Origin: CAYJHC01 sp964370075
GTDB taxonomy: Bacteria; Bacillota; Clostridia; Peptostreptococcales; Anaerovoracaceae
NCBI GenBank assembly: GCA_964370075.1
Contig: CAYJHC010000010.1
Coordinates: 1 to 28,656 of the forward strand
Reading direction: 5' to 3'
Length of the DNA stretch: 28,656 nt
In this document: positions 16,840 through 24,027 of the stretch, piece by piece
How positions within the stretch are numbered: the first letter of the stretch is position 1
Layout of the letters: every line of letters starts with the position of its first letter
Notes under the pieces: model-generated
The model's input: the letters and a program-made list of their open reading frames with translations, nothing else
The model's database searches: none
What the model was told of the DNA's origin: nothing
Position numbers and translations under genes: made by a program

Positions 16840-17823
16840 ATGAATAACAGTGATTATAACAGAAAAAGATATGATGATTTTGAGCCAATAAGTATGGCAA
16901 ATGCAAAAAAAATGAAGGATGATTACAGAGAGGTTTTAAAAAGAAATTTGGACAGAGAGATTATTACCTTTCAAGAAGATATGAGCAAGCATTGTTCGTT
17001 TAAAGCTGGAGGAAAGGCAGAAACATTTATTGAACCTAGAAATAAAATGGAACTATTAGAGGTTTTAGAAATTTTATCTAATAGTGATGTGCAATATATG
17101 GTTATTGGAAATGGTTCGAATATATTAATAAAAGATGGAGGGTATAAAGGGGCTATTGTAAAAATAGGAAAGAACTTTTCAAATATAAAAGTTGATGGAA
17201 CTACAGTCAAAGTAGGTGCAGGTGCCTTACTTTCTACCGTTTCAAGAGAAGCTTCTAGGGCAGGATTAAAGGGCATGGAATTTGCCTCAGGAATTCCAGG
17301 AAATATTGGCGGAGCAATATTTATGAATGCAGGTGCCTATGATGAAGAAATGAAAGACATTGTAGCAGAAGTTAGGGTAGTTTCAAAAGATGGAAGAGAA
17401 GAGGTTATATGGTTCCCTAAGGACTTGAGATTTGGCTATAGAAGTTCTGCAATTCAAGATTCAGAATACATAGTGCTTGGAGTGACACTTGACTTGAAAA
17501 AAGGAGATAAAGCTGAAATTGAAGCTAAAGTTAATAGATTAAATGAGCAGAGAAACCTAAAACAACCAGTAGAATTTCCTAGTGCAGGATCTTTCTTTAA
17601 AAGGCCAAAGAATAACTATGCAGGAAAGCTTGTGCAAGATGCAGGGCTGAAAGGTTTAGAAGTTGGTGGTGCGAAAGTTTCAGAAAAACATGCAGGCTTT
17701 ATAATTAATCAAGGCGGAGCAACTGCAACAGACATAATAGAACTAATGAATCAGGTTCAAACTATCGTAAAAGATAAGTTTGGGGTTGTTTTAGAACCGG
17801 AAGTTAGAATAATAGGGGATTAA
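16840..17823 (+). CDS. murB: UDP-N-acetylenolpyruvoylglucosamine reductase MurB
   Basis: MurB reduces UDP-GlcNAc-enolpyruvate to UDP-MurNAc with NADPH and FAD in peptidoglycan precursor synthesis. FAD-binding motifs are clear: MVIGNGSNILIKDGGYKGA, GMEFASGIPGNIGGAIFMNAGA and FGYRSS. The catalytic serine lies in PSAGSFFKRP and the catalytic glutamate in LEPEVRIIGD. It is the short Gram-positive type, lacking the extra C-terminal insert of enterobacterial MurB, with about 327 residues including an extended N-terminus of some 25 residues. ATG 16840 has only a weak GGGG upstream, so a start at 16894 cannot be excluded. It begins the murB-PHP-rapZ-whiA cluster. Confidence 0.95.
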   Translation: MNNSDYNRKRYDDFEPISMANAKKMKDDYREVLKRNLDREIITFQEDMSKHCSFKAGGKAETFIEPRNKMELLEVLEILSNSDVQYMVIGNGSNILIKDGGYKGAIVKIGKNFSNIKVDGTTVKVGAGALLSTVSREASRAGLKGMEFASGIPGNIGGAIFMNAGAYDEEMKDIVAEVRVVSKDGREEVIWFPKDLRFGYRSSAIQDSEYIVLGVTLDLKKGDKAEIEAKVNRLNEQRNLKQPVEFPSAGSFFKRPKNNYAGKLVQDAGLKGLEVGGAKVSEKHAGFIINQGGATATDIIELMNQVQTIVKDKFGVVLEPEVRIIGD

Positions 17824-17829
17824 ATAACT

Positions 17830-18903
17830 ATGAAATACATAATGACTTATGATTTACATACACACACTACCTATTCTCACGGTAAGGGTAGTATAGAGGA
17901 TAATGTAAAAGTGGCACATGAGAAAGGACTAAAAGGGATTGCTATTACAGACCACGGTAGGGATCATCATTTTTATGGGATAAAAGGGGATGCCTTAACA
18001 AAAATGAGGGCTGAAATAGAAGTGTTAAAACCTAAATACCCAGGGATGGAGATTTACCTTAGTGTAGAAGCGAATATTCACGATGGGGGAAATGGGACAG
18101 ACATTCGCAGAAAAGAAAAAGCAGACTGTGATTTTGCCATTGCAGGCTATCACTATGGGACTAGTAATGGTTATTGCGTTTCAAATTTTCTTTTTAATAA
18201 AGGAATAATTAATACAGCTAAGAGAGAGGCGAAGATAAAAAAAAGAAATACAGAAATGATAGTTAGAGCTTTGGATAAAAATGAAATTAAAGTTCTTACA
18301 CACCCTGGAGATAAAGCTATTGTTGATATAGTGGCTATTGCAAAAGCTTGTGAAAGAAATAATATCTTGATGGAAATTAGTGCGCATCATGATAATCTTA
18401 CGGTAGAACAATTAAAAATTGTGGCTGAAGAAACAAAAGTTCTTTTTATTATTAATAGTGATGCTCATAGACCAGAACATGTCGGAACATTCCAACCAGC
18501 ATTGGATAGGGTGCTTAAATCGGGAATTGATATCGAAAGAGTAATCAATATAGAGATAGTTGAAGAGGACGAAGATGAAAAAATTATACAAGAAATAGGA
18601 ACAGAGGAAGTGGGAGTTATAAGCACAGGGAATGGGGAAACTTTGATTGAACAAAGTACTACGAAAGTGGAACCTACCAGCTACCTAGGGATTCGAGTAG
18701 AAGAAGGTGGACAGATTGTTGTAGAGCAAACTATGGTAAACACGTCAAGCAGTAATGTGGGGACAAATATTGCCTCTGACTTTACAGGAGAGATAAAAGG
18801 AAAACAGAGTAAGTTTTCGAAGAGAATGAAACCAATAGTCGGAGTTCAAACAAGCATGGATCTAGGCTTTAAAATCCATGAGGACTTAGAAGAACCGAAA
18901 TAG
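17830..18903 (+). CDS. PHP-domain phosphoesterase with C-terminal extension
   Basis: The first 240 residues are a PHP (polymerase and histidinol phosphatase) domain resembling YcdX-type phosphatases. Metal ligands are visible as H10 and H12 (DLHTHTTYSH), D41-H42 (ITDHGRDHH), a glutamate in SVEANIH, and histidines in AGYHYGT, THPGD and NSDAHRPEH. The substrate is unknown; genes of this type commonly sit beside murB and rapZ in Clostridia. Residues from about 242 to 357 form an acidic then Ser/Thr-rich extension without a recognisable domain. ATG 17830 is six bases after the murB stop with only a weak ribosome site, suggesting translational coupling. Confidence 0.85.
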   Translation: MKYIMTYDLHTHTTYSHGKGSIEDNVKVAHEKGLKGIAITDHGRDHHFYGIKGDALTKMRAEIEVLKPKYPGMEIYLSVEANIHDGGNGTDIRRKEKADCDFAIAGYHYGTSNGYCVSNFLFNKGIINTAKREAKIKKRNTEMIVRALDKNEIKVLTHPGDKAIVDIVAIAKACERNNILMEISAHHDNLTVEQLKIVAEETKVLFIINSDAHRPEHVGTFQPALDRVLKSGIDIERVINIEIVEEDEDEKIIQEIGTEEVGVISTGNGETLIEQSTTKVEPTSYLGIRVEEGGQIVVEQTMVNTSSSNVGTNIASDFTGEIKGKQSKFSKRMKPIVGVQTSMDLGFKIHEDLEEPK

Positions 18904-18946
18904 ACTATGCAATATACAATAAAAAGAGGATGTAGATTACGCAAGA

Positions 18947-18976
18947 TTTTTCAGCGATATAGAATATGCTGAAAAA
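18947..18976 (+). other. Perfect 9-bp stem-loop in front of the rapZ ribosome site
   Basis: TTTTTCAGC (18947-18955) pairs with GCTGAAAAA (18968-18976) around a 12-nt loop. It ends eight bases before the AAGGAGG of rapZ and has no T-run, so it is not a terminator. It could influence rapZ mRNA stability or translation. Confidence 0.45.
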
Positions 18977-18995
18977 GACAAGTAAAGGAGGGAAG

Positions 18996-19853
18996 ATGGA
19001 ATTACTAGTGGTAACAGGTATGTCTGGTGCTGGAAAAACCCAGGTTACAGAAACCATTGAAGATTTAGGATATTATTGCATAGATAATATGCCTCCTACA
19101 TTATTGCCCAAGTTTTTAGACTTAATAATGGCTACAGAAAATGAGGTGTATAAGTTTGCAGTAGTAATGGACGTTAGAAGTGATAAGCACTTTGGAAGCG
19201 TAGAAAGCACCATAGATGAATTAAAGGAGAGAGCTGTATCTCACAAAATAATATTTTTAGAAGCCTCTGATGATGCTTTAATGAAAAGATTTAATGAAAC
19301 AAAAAGGGTTTATCCTGTAACCAATAAGGCTGTTACTTTAAATGATTTAAACAAAGAAAGACAATTGCTTGAGGGGTGTAGAAGCAAGGCGGATATAGTA
19401 ATTGATACTTCAAAGATGAAAGCTTATAAATTAAGAAATACCGTTATTGAAATATTAGAACAAGGCGGGAGTAAAAAGACTTTTATGGTAAATATAATGT
19501 CTTTTGGATTTAAACATGGAATGCCGATAGCAACAGATATGTTGTATGACGTAAGGTTTTTCCCTAATCCTTATTATGAAACTAGCCTAAAAAATCATAC
19601 AGGGAATAGCAAAAGAGTTCAAAATTTTGTGAAAAAAGCGCCAGAATATGAAGCGTTTTTTAGACATGTAACAGAAAATATTGAGCTGGTAATGCCTGCA
19701 TTTATGAGGGAGGGGAAGTATCACTTGAATGTTTCCTTCGGGTGCACAGGCGGGAAGCATAGATCAGTTACTTTGGCAAATGCTTTAGAAGAGTATTTTA
19801 AAGATAAAGATGTTAAAACAACTTTAGATCACAGAGATATTAGAAAAAAATAG
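18996..19853 (+). CDS. rapZ: RNase adapter / nucleotide-binding protein RapZ (YvcJ)
   Basis: A 285-residue P-loop protein of the RapZ/YvcJ family. In E. coli RapZ binds small RNAs and guides RNase E to control GlmS and hexosamine supply; the Firmicute relative YvcJ binds and hydrolyses nucleotides. The Walker A is GMSGAGKT near residue 8, with YYCIDNMPPTLLP following. The C-terminal domain holds MSFGFKHGMP, DVRFFPNPYY and the very conserved SFGCTGGKHRSV. The frame runs ten codons further upstream, but ATG 18996 has AAGGAGGG before it and gives the family's MELLVVTGMSG start. It follows the PHP gene; a Kce-like gene, not yvcK, comes next. Confidence 0.94.
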   Translation: MELLVVTGMSGAGKTQVTETIEDLGYYCIDNMPPTLLPKFLDLIMATENEVYKFAVVMDVRSDKHFGSVESTIDELKERAVSHKIIFLEASDDALMKRFNETKRVYPVTNKAVTLNDLNKERQLLEGCRSKADIVIDTSKMKAYKLRNTVIEILEQGGSKKTFMVNIMSFGFKHGMPIATDMLYDVRFFPNPYYETSLKNHTGNSKRVQNFVKKAPEYEAFFRHVTENIELVMPAFMREGKYHLNVSFGCTGGKHRSVTLANALEEYFKDKDVKTTLDHRDIRKK

Positions 19854-19875
19854 TTATTGTGATTAATCACAATAA
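19854..19875. other. Perfect 22-bp inverted repeat after rapZ
   Basis: TTATTGTGA and TCACAATAA are exact inverted arms separated by TTAA, starting at the base after the rapZ stop codon. There is no T-run, so it is not a standard terminator. The inner TTGTGA/TCACAA resembles Rex and CRP/FNR-type operators, but the spacing is two bases shorter than the Rex or CRP consensus. Confidence 0.55.
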
Positions 19876-19952
19876 AGAGAAGCAAGTTTAGTATTAAATA
19901 AGAGAAATTAATAAATATGCGGATGAATAGTTGAGATATCAGAATAATATTA

Positions 19953-19980
19953 TTGACTATTTATGTAAATATATTAGAAT
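19953..19980 (+). promoter_or_regulatory. Promoter of the Kce-like gene
   Basis: TTGACT, a 16-base spacer and TAGAAT. Transcription would begin near 19987, leaving a leader of about 70 nt. It suggests the Kce-like gene and whiA can be transcribed apart from rapZ. Confidence 0.6.
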
Positions 19981-20056
19981 GAATCTATATGTAATAATGT
20001 TTTAACGATTTAATTGTTAGAAACCTAAAGTTGGTAGTAATTGAAAGGAGAGATTA

Positions 20057-20881
20057 ATGGAAAAAGTAATTATCGCAGCAGCGATTTGTGGGGCAGAAGT
20101 AACAAAGGAACATAATCCAGCAGTGCCATATACAGTAGAAGAGATAGTGAGGGAAGCGAAAAGTGCCTATGATGCAGGAGCCGCAATTATTCATCTACAT
20201 GTTAGAGAAGATGATGGAACTCCAACTCAAAGTAAAGAAAGATTTCAAGCTTGTGTAGATGCAATCTTAAAAGAAATGCCAGATGTAATTATACAACCTT
20301 CAACTGGGGGCGCTGTAGGAATGACTGATTTAGAAAGGCTTCAATCTACAGAAATTACTCCTACTCCAGAGTTTGCAACTTTAGACTGTGGTACTTGCAA
20401 TTTTGGTGGAGATGAAGTTTTTGTAAATACAGATAATACAATTTTTAACTTTGCGAGAATAATGCAAGAAAGAGGCATTAAACCAGAACTTGAGTGTTTT
20501 GATAAGGGCATGATTGATATTGCGATGAAAGCTTACAAGAAAGGCCTGTTAGACACTCCTCTTCACTTTGACTTTGTGTTAGGGGTACAGATGACAGCAA
20601 CAATTAGAGATTTAGCTTTTTGTGTAGATAGTATTCCCCCAGGATCAACGTGGACTGGAACAGGGATTGGAAGGGCAGAATTTGATATGGCCACAGCTTC
20701 TATAATTATGGGAGGGCATGTTAGAGTTGGATTTGAAGATAACTTGTATGTGGAAAAAGGAGTTTTGGCAAAAAGCAATGGAGAATTAGTTGAAAAGGTA
20801 GTGAAAATCGCTAACCTTTTAGGAAGAGAAATTGCAAATCCAGACGAGGCTAGAGAAATATTAGGAATAAAAAAGAAATAA
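20057..20881 (+). CDS. 3-keto-5-aminohexanoate cleavage enzyme (Kce/BKACE family)
   Basis: A 274-residue zinc-dependent beta-keto acid cleavage enzyme. Kce of lysine fermentation condenses 3-keto-5-aminohexanoate with acetyl-CoA to give 3-aminobutyryl-CoA and acetoacetate; other BKACE members act on related beta-keto acids. Zinc-site histidines H46 and H48 lie in HLHVR, E14 is present, and the second-shell motif GGHVRVGFEDN (219-229, E227) is complete. The alternating TIM-barrel pattern is clear. AAGGAGAG precedes ATG 20057. No other lysine-fermentation genes (kamA, kdd, kal) are in the window, so the substrate is uncertain. It stands between rapZ and whiA, where yvcK is normally found. Confidence 0.85.
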   Translation: MEKVIIAAAICGAEVTKEHNPAVPYTVEEIVREAKSAYDAGAAIIHLHVREDDGTPTQSKERFQACVDAILKEMPDVIIQPSTGGAVGMTDLERLQSTEITPTPEFATLDCGTCNFGGDEVFVNTDNTIFNFARIMQERGIKPELECFDKGMIDIAMKAYKKGLLDTPLHFDFVLGVQMTATIRDLAFCVDSIPPGSTWTGTGIGRAEFDMATASIIMGGHVRVGFEDNLYVEKGVLAKSNGELVEKVVKIANLLGREIANPDEAREILGIKKK

Positions 20882-20920
20882 ATAGTTTAAAGTTAGTAAA
20901 AAGAAAAGACGGAGAGAAAA

Positions 20921-21871
20921 ATGTCATTTTCACTAGATGCCAAAAATGAAATGGCTCATAATATGCCAGAAAAAAAATGTTGCATGCTTGCGGAAATTGC
21001 AGGTTTTCTTAGAATGAATGGAAGTATTGAGTTAGTTGGTGGTGGGAAGTTCGTAGTAATGGCCACCACTGATAACCCTGCGATAGCAAGGCATTTTAAG
21101 ACTTTGATAAAGATGTATTTTGATGAAGATACTGTTACAGGAGTAAAGCAGGGAGGTTTGCCTAAAAAAGGAAATCTTTTTACTATGACAATTGGTCCTG
21201 ACAATAGAAGTGAACCTATACTGAGGGAAACAGGAATATTGATGATTAAAGAAGGTTATAATTTTATTTCAGATGGTGTCTATGAAGGATTAATAAAAAG
21301 TAAATGCTGCAGAAAAGCCTTCTTAAAGGGGGCTTTTTTAGGTGCTGGAACAATTACAAATCCAGCAAAGGGATATCATTTTGAAATAAGCACTACTTCG
21401 GAAATACTGGCAAATGATATAAAAAAAATATTGAATACTTTTGAAGGGATTTTAAGCAAGGTAATAAGAAGAAGAAAAGAATATGTAGTGTATATTAAAG
21501 ATTCAGATCAAATAATTGATGTTCTTGCAATAATTGGGGCGCATAATAAAGTATTCGAGTATGAGAATATAAAGATTGAAAAAGAAATAAAAAATAAGGC
21601 TAATAGAATAAGTAATTGTGATAATGCCAATATTGATAAATCTATAATTGCTGGGCAAAGACAGCTTGAAGCCATTAGAAAAATCAGAGATACTAGAGGC
21701 TTAGGGAGTCTTCCCGATAAGCTTAAAGATGTCGCAGAATTGAGGCTTGCAAACCCAGAGGCCTCTTTGAACGAAATTGGAGCAATGCTTGTGCCACCAA
21801 TTAAAAAGCCAGGTGTAAGCAAGAGACTTAGTAAGATTGAAGAGATAAGCCAAGGGATAAAGGAGAATTAG
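20921..21871 (+). CDS. whiA: DNA-binding protein WhiA
   Basis: WhiA is a conserved Gram-positive DNA-binding protein linked to cell division, chromosome segregation and, in actinobacteria, sporulation. The 316-residue protein shows the N-terminal degenerate LAGLIDADG homing-endonuclease fold (about 1-210, CCMLAEIAGFLRMNGSIEL; RKAFLKGAFLGAGTITNPAKGYHFEI) and the C-terminal helix-turn-helix (about 225-310, ending in ASLNEIGAMLVPPIKKPGVS). The start has GGAGAG seven bases upstream. It follows the Kce-like gene by 39 bases and is probably co-transcribed with it. Confidence 0.94.
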   Translation: MSFSLDAKNEMAHNMPEKKCCMLAEIAGFLRMNGSIELVGGGKFVVMATTDNPAIARHFKTLIKMYFDEDTVTGVKQGGLPKKGNLFTMTIGPDNRSEPILRETGILMIKEGYNFISDGVYEGLIKSKCCRKAFLKGAFLGAGTITNPAKGYHFEISTTSEILANDIKKILNTFEGILSKVIRRRKEYVVYIKDSDQIIDVLAIIGAHNKVFEYENIKIEKEIKNKANRISNCDNANIDKSIIAGQRQLEAIRKIRDTRGLGSLPDKLKDVAELRLANPEASLNEIGAMLVPPIKKPGVSKRLSKIEEISQGIKEN

Positions 21872-21892
21872 GAATAGATTAGTTACAGTACA

Positions 21893-21931
21893 ACCTGAGG
21901 TTAAAGCATAAAGGGAATGCTTAACCTAGGT
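21893..21931 (+). other. Imperfect long stem-loop between whiA and the methyltransferase gene
   Basis: ACCT, AGGTTAA and GCAT pair with ATGC, TTAACCT and AGGT around a seven-base loop, with single bulged G and A on the 5' side, about 15 pairs in all. No T-run follows, so it is more likely an mRNA processing or stability element than a terminator. As DNA it also holds two AACCT/AGGT half-palindromes. Confidence 0.45.
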
Positions 21932-21997
21932 GAAATAGAGTGAATATAGTAAAAAAATTAGAATAAATCTAAATTAGAAATTAGAAAAGAGGATAAG

Positions 21998-23452
21998 GTG
22001 GAAAAAGGGCAAATAGTTAAACTGAAAATAGATGATATAACTGATTCGGGCCAAGGAGTAGGCAAGATTGACAATATGATAGTTTTTGTCAGCGGGGATA
22101 TGGTTCTAGGGGATACTGTAGAAGCGAAGATAACCAAGGTGAAAAAAAGCTTTTTACAAGGTAACCTAATCAAGGTATATGAAGAGCCTAGATCTATATA
22201 TCGAGAAGAATCGTTTTGCCAATACGGAGGTATTTGCGGAGGATGTCTTTTCCATAATTCCTCTTACTTAGGAGAGCTTAAAGTAAAAGAAAAGTGGGTT
22301 AGAGATAAGCTTGTTAGAATAGGTGGCGTAGATAACCCTAAGCTAGCTCCAATAATTTATGGGCCTAGAAGATTTAATTATAGGAATAAGGCTGTAATTC
22401 AAATTAGAAATACTATGAACAAAAAAGGTGAAGGGCATATTAAGATTGGATTTTTCAGAAAAAGATCGAAGGACATTGTTGATTGTAAGGTATGTCAAAT
22501 CCAAGAAGAGTCTGTAGCTATAGTTGGGGAAACACTTAGAAAGCTAGGCTCTGTTATTAGCAATAGGATTACCAGTGCAACTATTAAAACTGCTTTTGAT
22601 AACAGTTGTGTAATGGTAGATTTCTCTATTGATGACTACAAGGCTAAAAGAAAAAAAACTGAAGAGGCTATTGGCTTTTTAGGCAATCCACAGTTTGTAA
22701 TTGATACTTTGTTTGAAGAATTAGAAAAGGCTGGGTACATATTGGAAAGTGTGTATATTAATGGAGAAATATGTGCTGCAGGAAATCAAGTGCTAAAGGA
22801 AAGAGTGGGGCATTTAGACTGTGAAATATCGCCGTTAGCATTTTATCAGGTTAACACTCCAATGGCAGAAGAGCTGCTAGATGTTGCAAAAAAGTATGTA
22901 AGAGGAAGCAATATTGCTACTAATGACAAAAGAGAAAATGTTATTTTAGACTTATATTGTGGGGTAGGAACTGTTGGTCTTTATGTGATGGAAAAAGGAG
23001 ATAGTCTAATTGGGATAGAGGTGTCTAAGGAGGCTGTAATTAATGCAAACAGAAATGCAGTTATTAACAATAATATAGAGGCGATTTTCTTTGATGGAAA
23101 AGCAGAAGATGTTCTCGCTGGAATCGCTTTAGGAAATGAAGAGAAATTTGACAGCAGAATTGGCCAAGAAAATGCTGAAAAGATAAAAAATGCAGAAACA
23201 ATAATAATTGATCCTCCTAGAGCAGGTTGTCATCTGGAACTTATTGAAGCTATTGCAGAAACAGGCTGCAAAAGGTTAATTTATATTTCTTGTGATCCTG
23301 GAACTCTTGCTAGAGATATTAAAAGCTTTGCAGAAAAAGGTTTTGAGTTTGTGGAAGGGACACCAGTTGACATGTTCCCAGGAACTGCGAATATTGAAAC
23401 GGTATGTCTATTGTCCAAACTCAATGTCGACCATCATATTGAAGTGGAATAA
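21998..23452 (+). CDS. 23S rRNA uracil-C5 methyltransferase (RumA/RlmD/RlmCD family)
   Basis: The 484-residue protein methylates C5 of a uridine in RNA, most likely 23S rRNA. An N-terminal TRAM domain (1-60) is followed by a [4Fe-4S] site, C74, C80, C83 (FCQYGGICGGC) and a fourth Cys in DCKVCQIQ, the RumA arrangement. The SAM-binding motif is DLYCGVGTVGLYV, the second motif IIIDPPRAGCH, and the catalytic nucleophile is the Cys of YISCDPGTLARDI. The start is GTG 21998 with AGAGG upstream, and the product begins at the TRAM domain as expected. Whether it modifies one uridine or two, as Gram-positive RlmCD does, cannot be told. A bidirectional terminator lies about 110 bases beyond the stop. Confidence 0.92.
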   Translation: MEKGQIVKLKIDDITDSGQGVGKIDNMIVFVSGDMVLGDTVEAKITKVKKSFLQGNLIKVYEEPRSIYREESFCQYGGICGGCLFHNSSYLGELKVKEKWVRDKLVRIGGVDNPKLAPIIYGPRRFNYRNKAVIQIRNTMNKKGEGHIKIGFFRKRSKDIVDCKVCQIQEESVAIVGETLRKLGSVISNRITSATIKTAFDNSCVMVDFSIDDYKAKRKKTEEAIGFLGNPQFVIDTLFEELEKAGYILESVYINGEICAAGNQVLKERVGHLDCEISPLAFYQVNTPMAEELLDVAKKYVRGSNIATNDKRENVILDLYCGVGTVGLYVMEKGDSLIGIEVSKEAVINANRNAVINNNIEAIFFDGKAEDVLAGIALGNEEKFDSRIGQENAEKIKNAETIIIDPPRAGCHLELIEAIAETGCKRLIYISCDPGTLARDIKSFAEKGFEFVEGTPVDMFPGTANIETVCLLSKLNVDHHIEVE

Positions 23453-23564
23453 AATATGGACGAGCTTGATTTGACCTCTGCTGAGAGTGACATATGCAGA
23501 AATTAAGGGATCTGCACTTGAAAATACTAGAAGCCCTTGAACATTTTAATATGATTGATTAACA

Positions 23565-23606
23565 AAAATACCTCTTGATTGATAAAAAAGTTTCAAGAGG
23601 TATTTT
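23565..23606. terminator. Bidirectional intrinsic terminator
   Basis: A perfect 14-bp stem pairs AAAATACCTCTTGA (23565-23578) with its complement at 23593-23606 around a 14-nt loop. T-rich tracts follow on both strands. It serves the methyltransferase gene on the plus strand and the HesB-like selenoprotein gene on the minus strand. Confidence 0.85.
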
Positions 23607-23631
23607 ATTGAGCCCCTACTCGATTAGAACT

Positions 23632-23943
23632 TTAAAACTTAGGGTTAGGAATTAGTTTATAACCTTTCGCGAGACCTTTACTTTTATAATCAATTAATAA
23701 ATTTCTTGTGAGAACAGCCGCATTTACTGCAACTGGAACGGTAACCTGAGAATCTTTAAACTTCTTACCTTCATCATCAACTTGCATTTTGATTGAAATA
23801 TCTTCATATGCCCATAATCCTATGGGATAGCCAAATATTAGGCCGCCACTTCAACCAAGTCCTACTGAAAGTGATAATTTTTTACCTGCAGCGACAGCAG
23901 CAGTATATGCTTCAAAAGCAGCTTTAGTAAAGTATATATTCAT
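23632..23943 (-). CDS. HesB-like selenoprotein (in-frame UGA = Sec31)
   Basis: The minus-strand frame is open for 103 codons except for one TGA at codon 31 (23851-23853). The context is SVGLG-U-SGGLIFGYP, so the TGA falls where HesB/IscA-type proteins have their first conserved cysteine (GGGCSG). A family of HesB-like selenoproteins is known in anaerobic bacteria, and a SECIS-like hairpin follows the UGA at the right distance. GGAGG lies eight bases before ATG 23943. The C-terminal CGC motif of true IscA is absent (the end is LIPNPKF), so the Sec may be the main metal or redox residue. The alternative is a pseudogene with a nonsense mutation, but reading frame, start, stop and alignment favour selenocysteine. 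It follows reverse rubrerythrin across a terminator. Confidence 0.85.
23811..23826 (-). promoter_or_regulatory. Bacterial SECIS-like hairpin for the HesB-like selenoprotein
   Basis: In the mRNA, CCCAUA pairs exactly with UAUGGG around a GGAU loop. The loop begins 30 nt after the UGA codon and opens with G, agreeing with the bacterial SECIS model (loop about 16-37 nt downstream, G among its first two bases). The element lies inside the coding frame, as bacterial SECIS elements do. Confidence 0.7.
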
Positions 23944-23962
23944 AACAAATTCCTCCAATACT

Positions 23963-24002
23963 AAAAAAGAGGCCCGAAGGCCTCACAGACCCGAAGGCCT
24001 CA
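23963..24002 (-). terminator. Terminator between rubrerythrin and the HesB-like gene, with tandem partial copy
   Basis: On the minus strand GAGGCC-TTCG-GGCCTC is followed by six T residues (hairpin 23969-23984, T-tract 23963-23968). A 13-bp piece of it is repeated directly 17 bases away (23973-23985 and 23990-24002). Its T-tract ends 20 bases before the HesB-like ATG, with no room for a promoter, so that gene depends on read-through. Confidence 0.8.
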
Positions 24003-24027
24003 GAGGCGCAGAGCCCCTAAAAATCAA

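Noticed and set aside
19854..19875. Intrinsic terminator after rapZ
   Set aside because: The hairpin is AT-rich and not followed by T residues on either useful strand.
23851..23853. Nonsense mutation making the HesB-like gene a pseudogene
   Set aside because: The TGA is at the conserved Cys position, a SECIS-like hairpin follows, and the rest of the frame is intact with good ribosome site and terminator.
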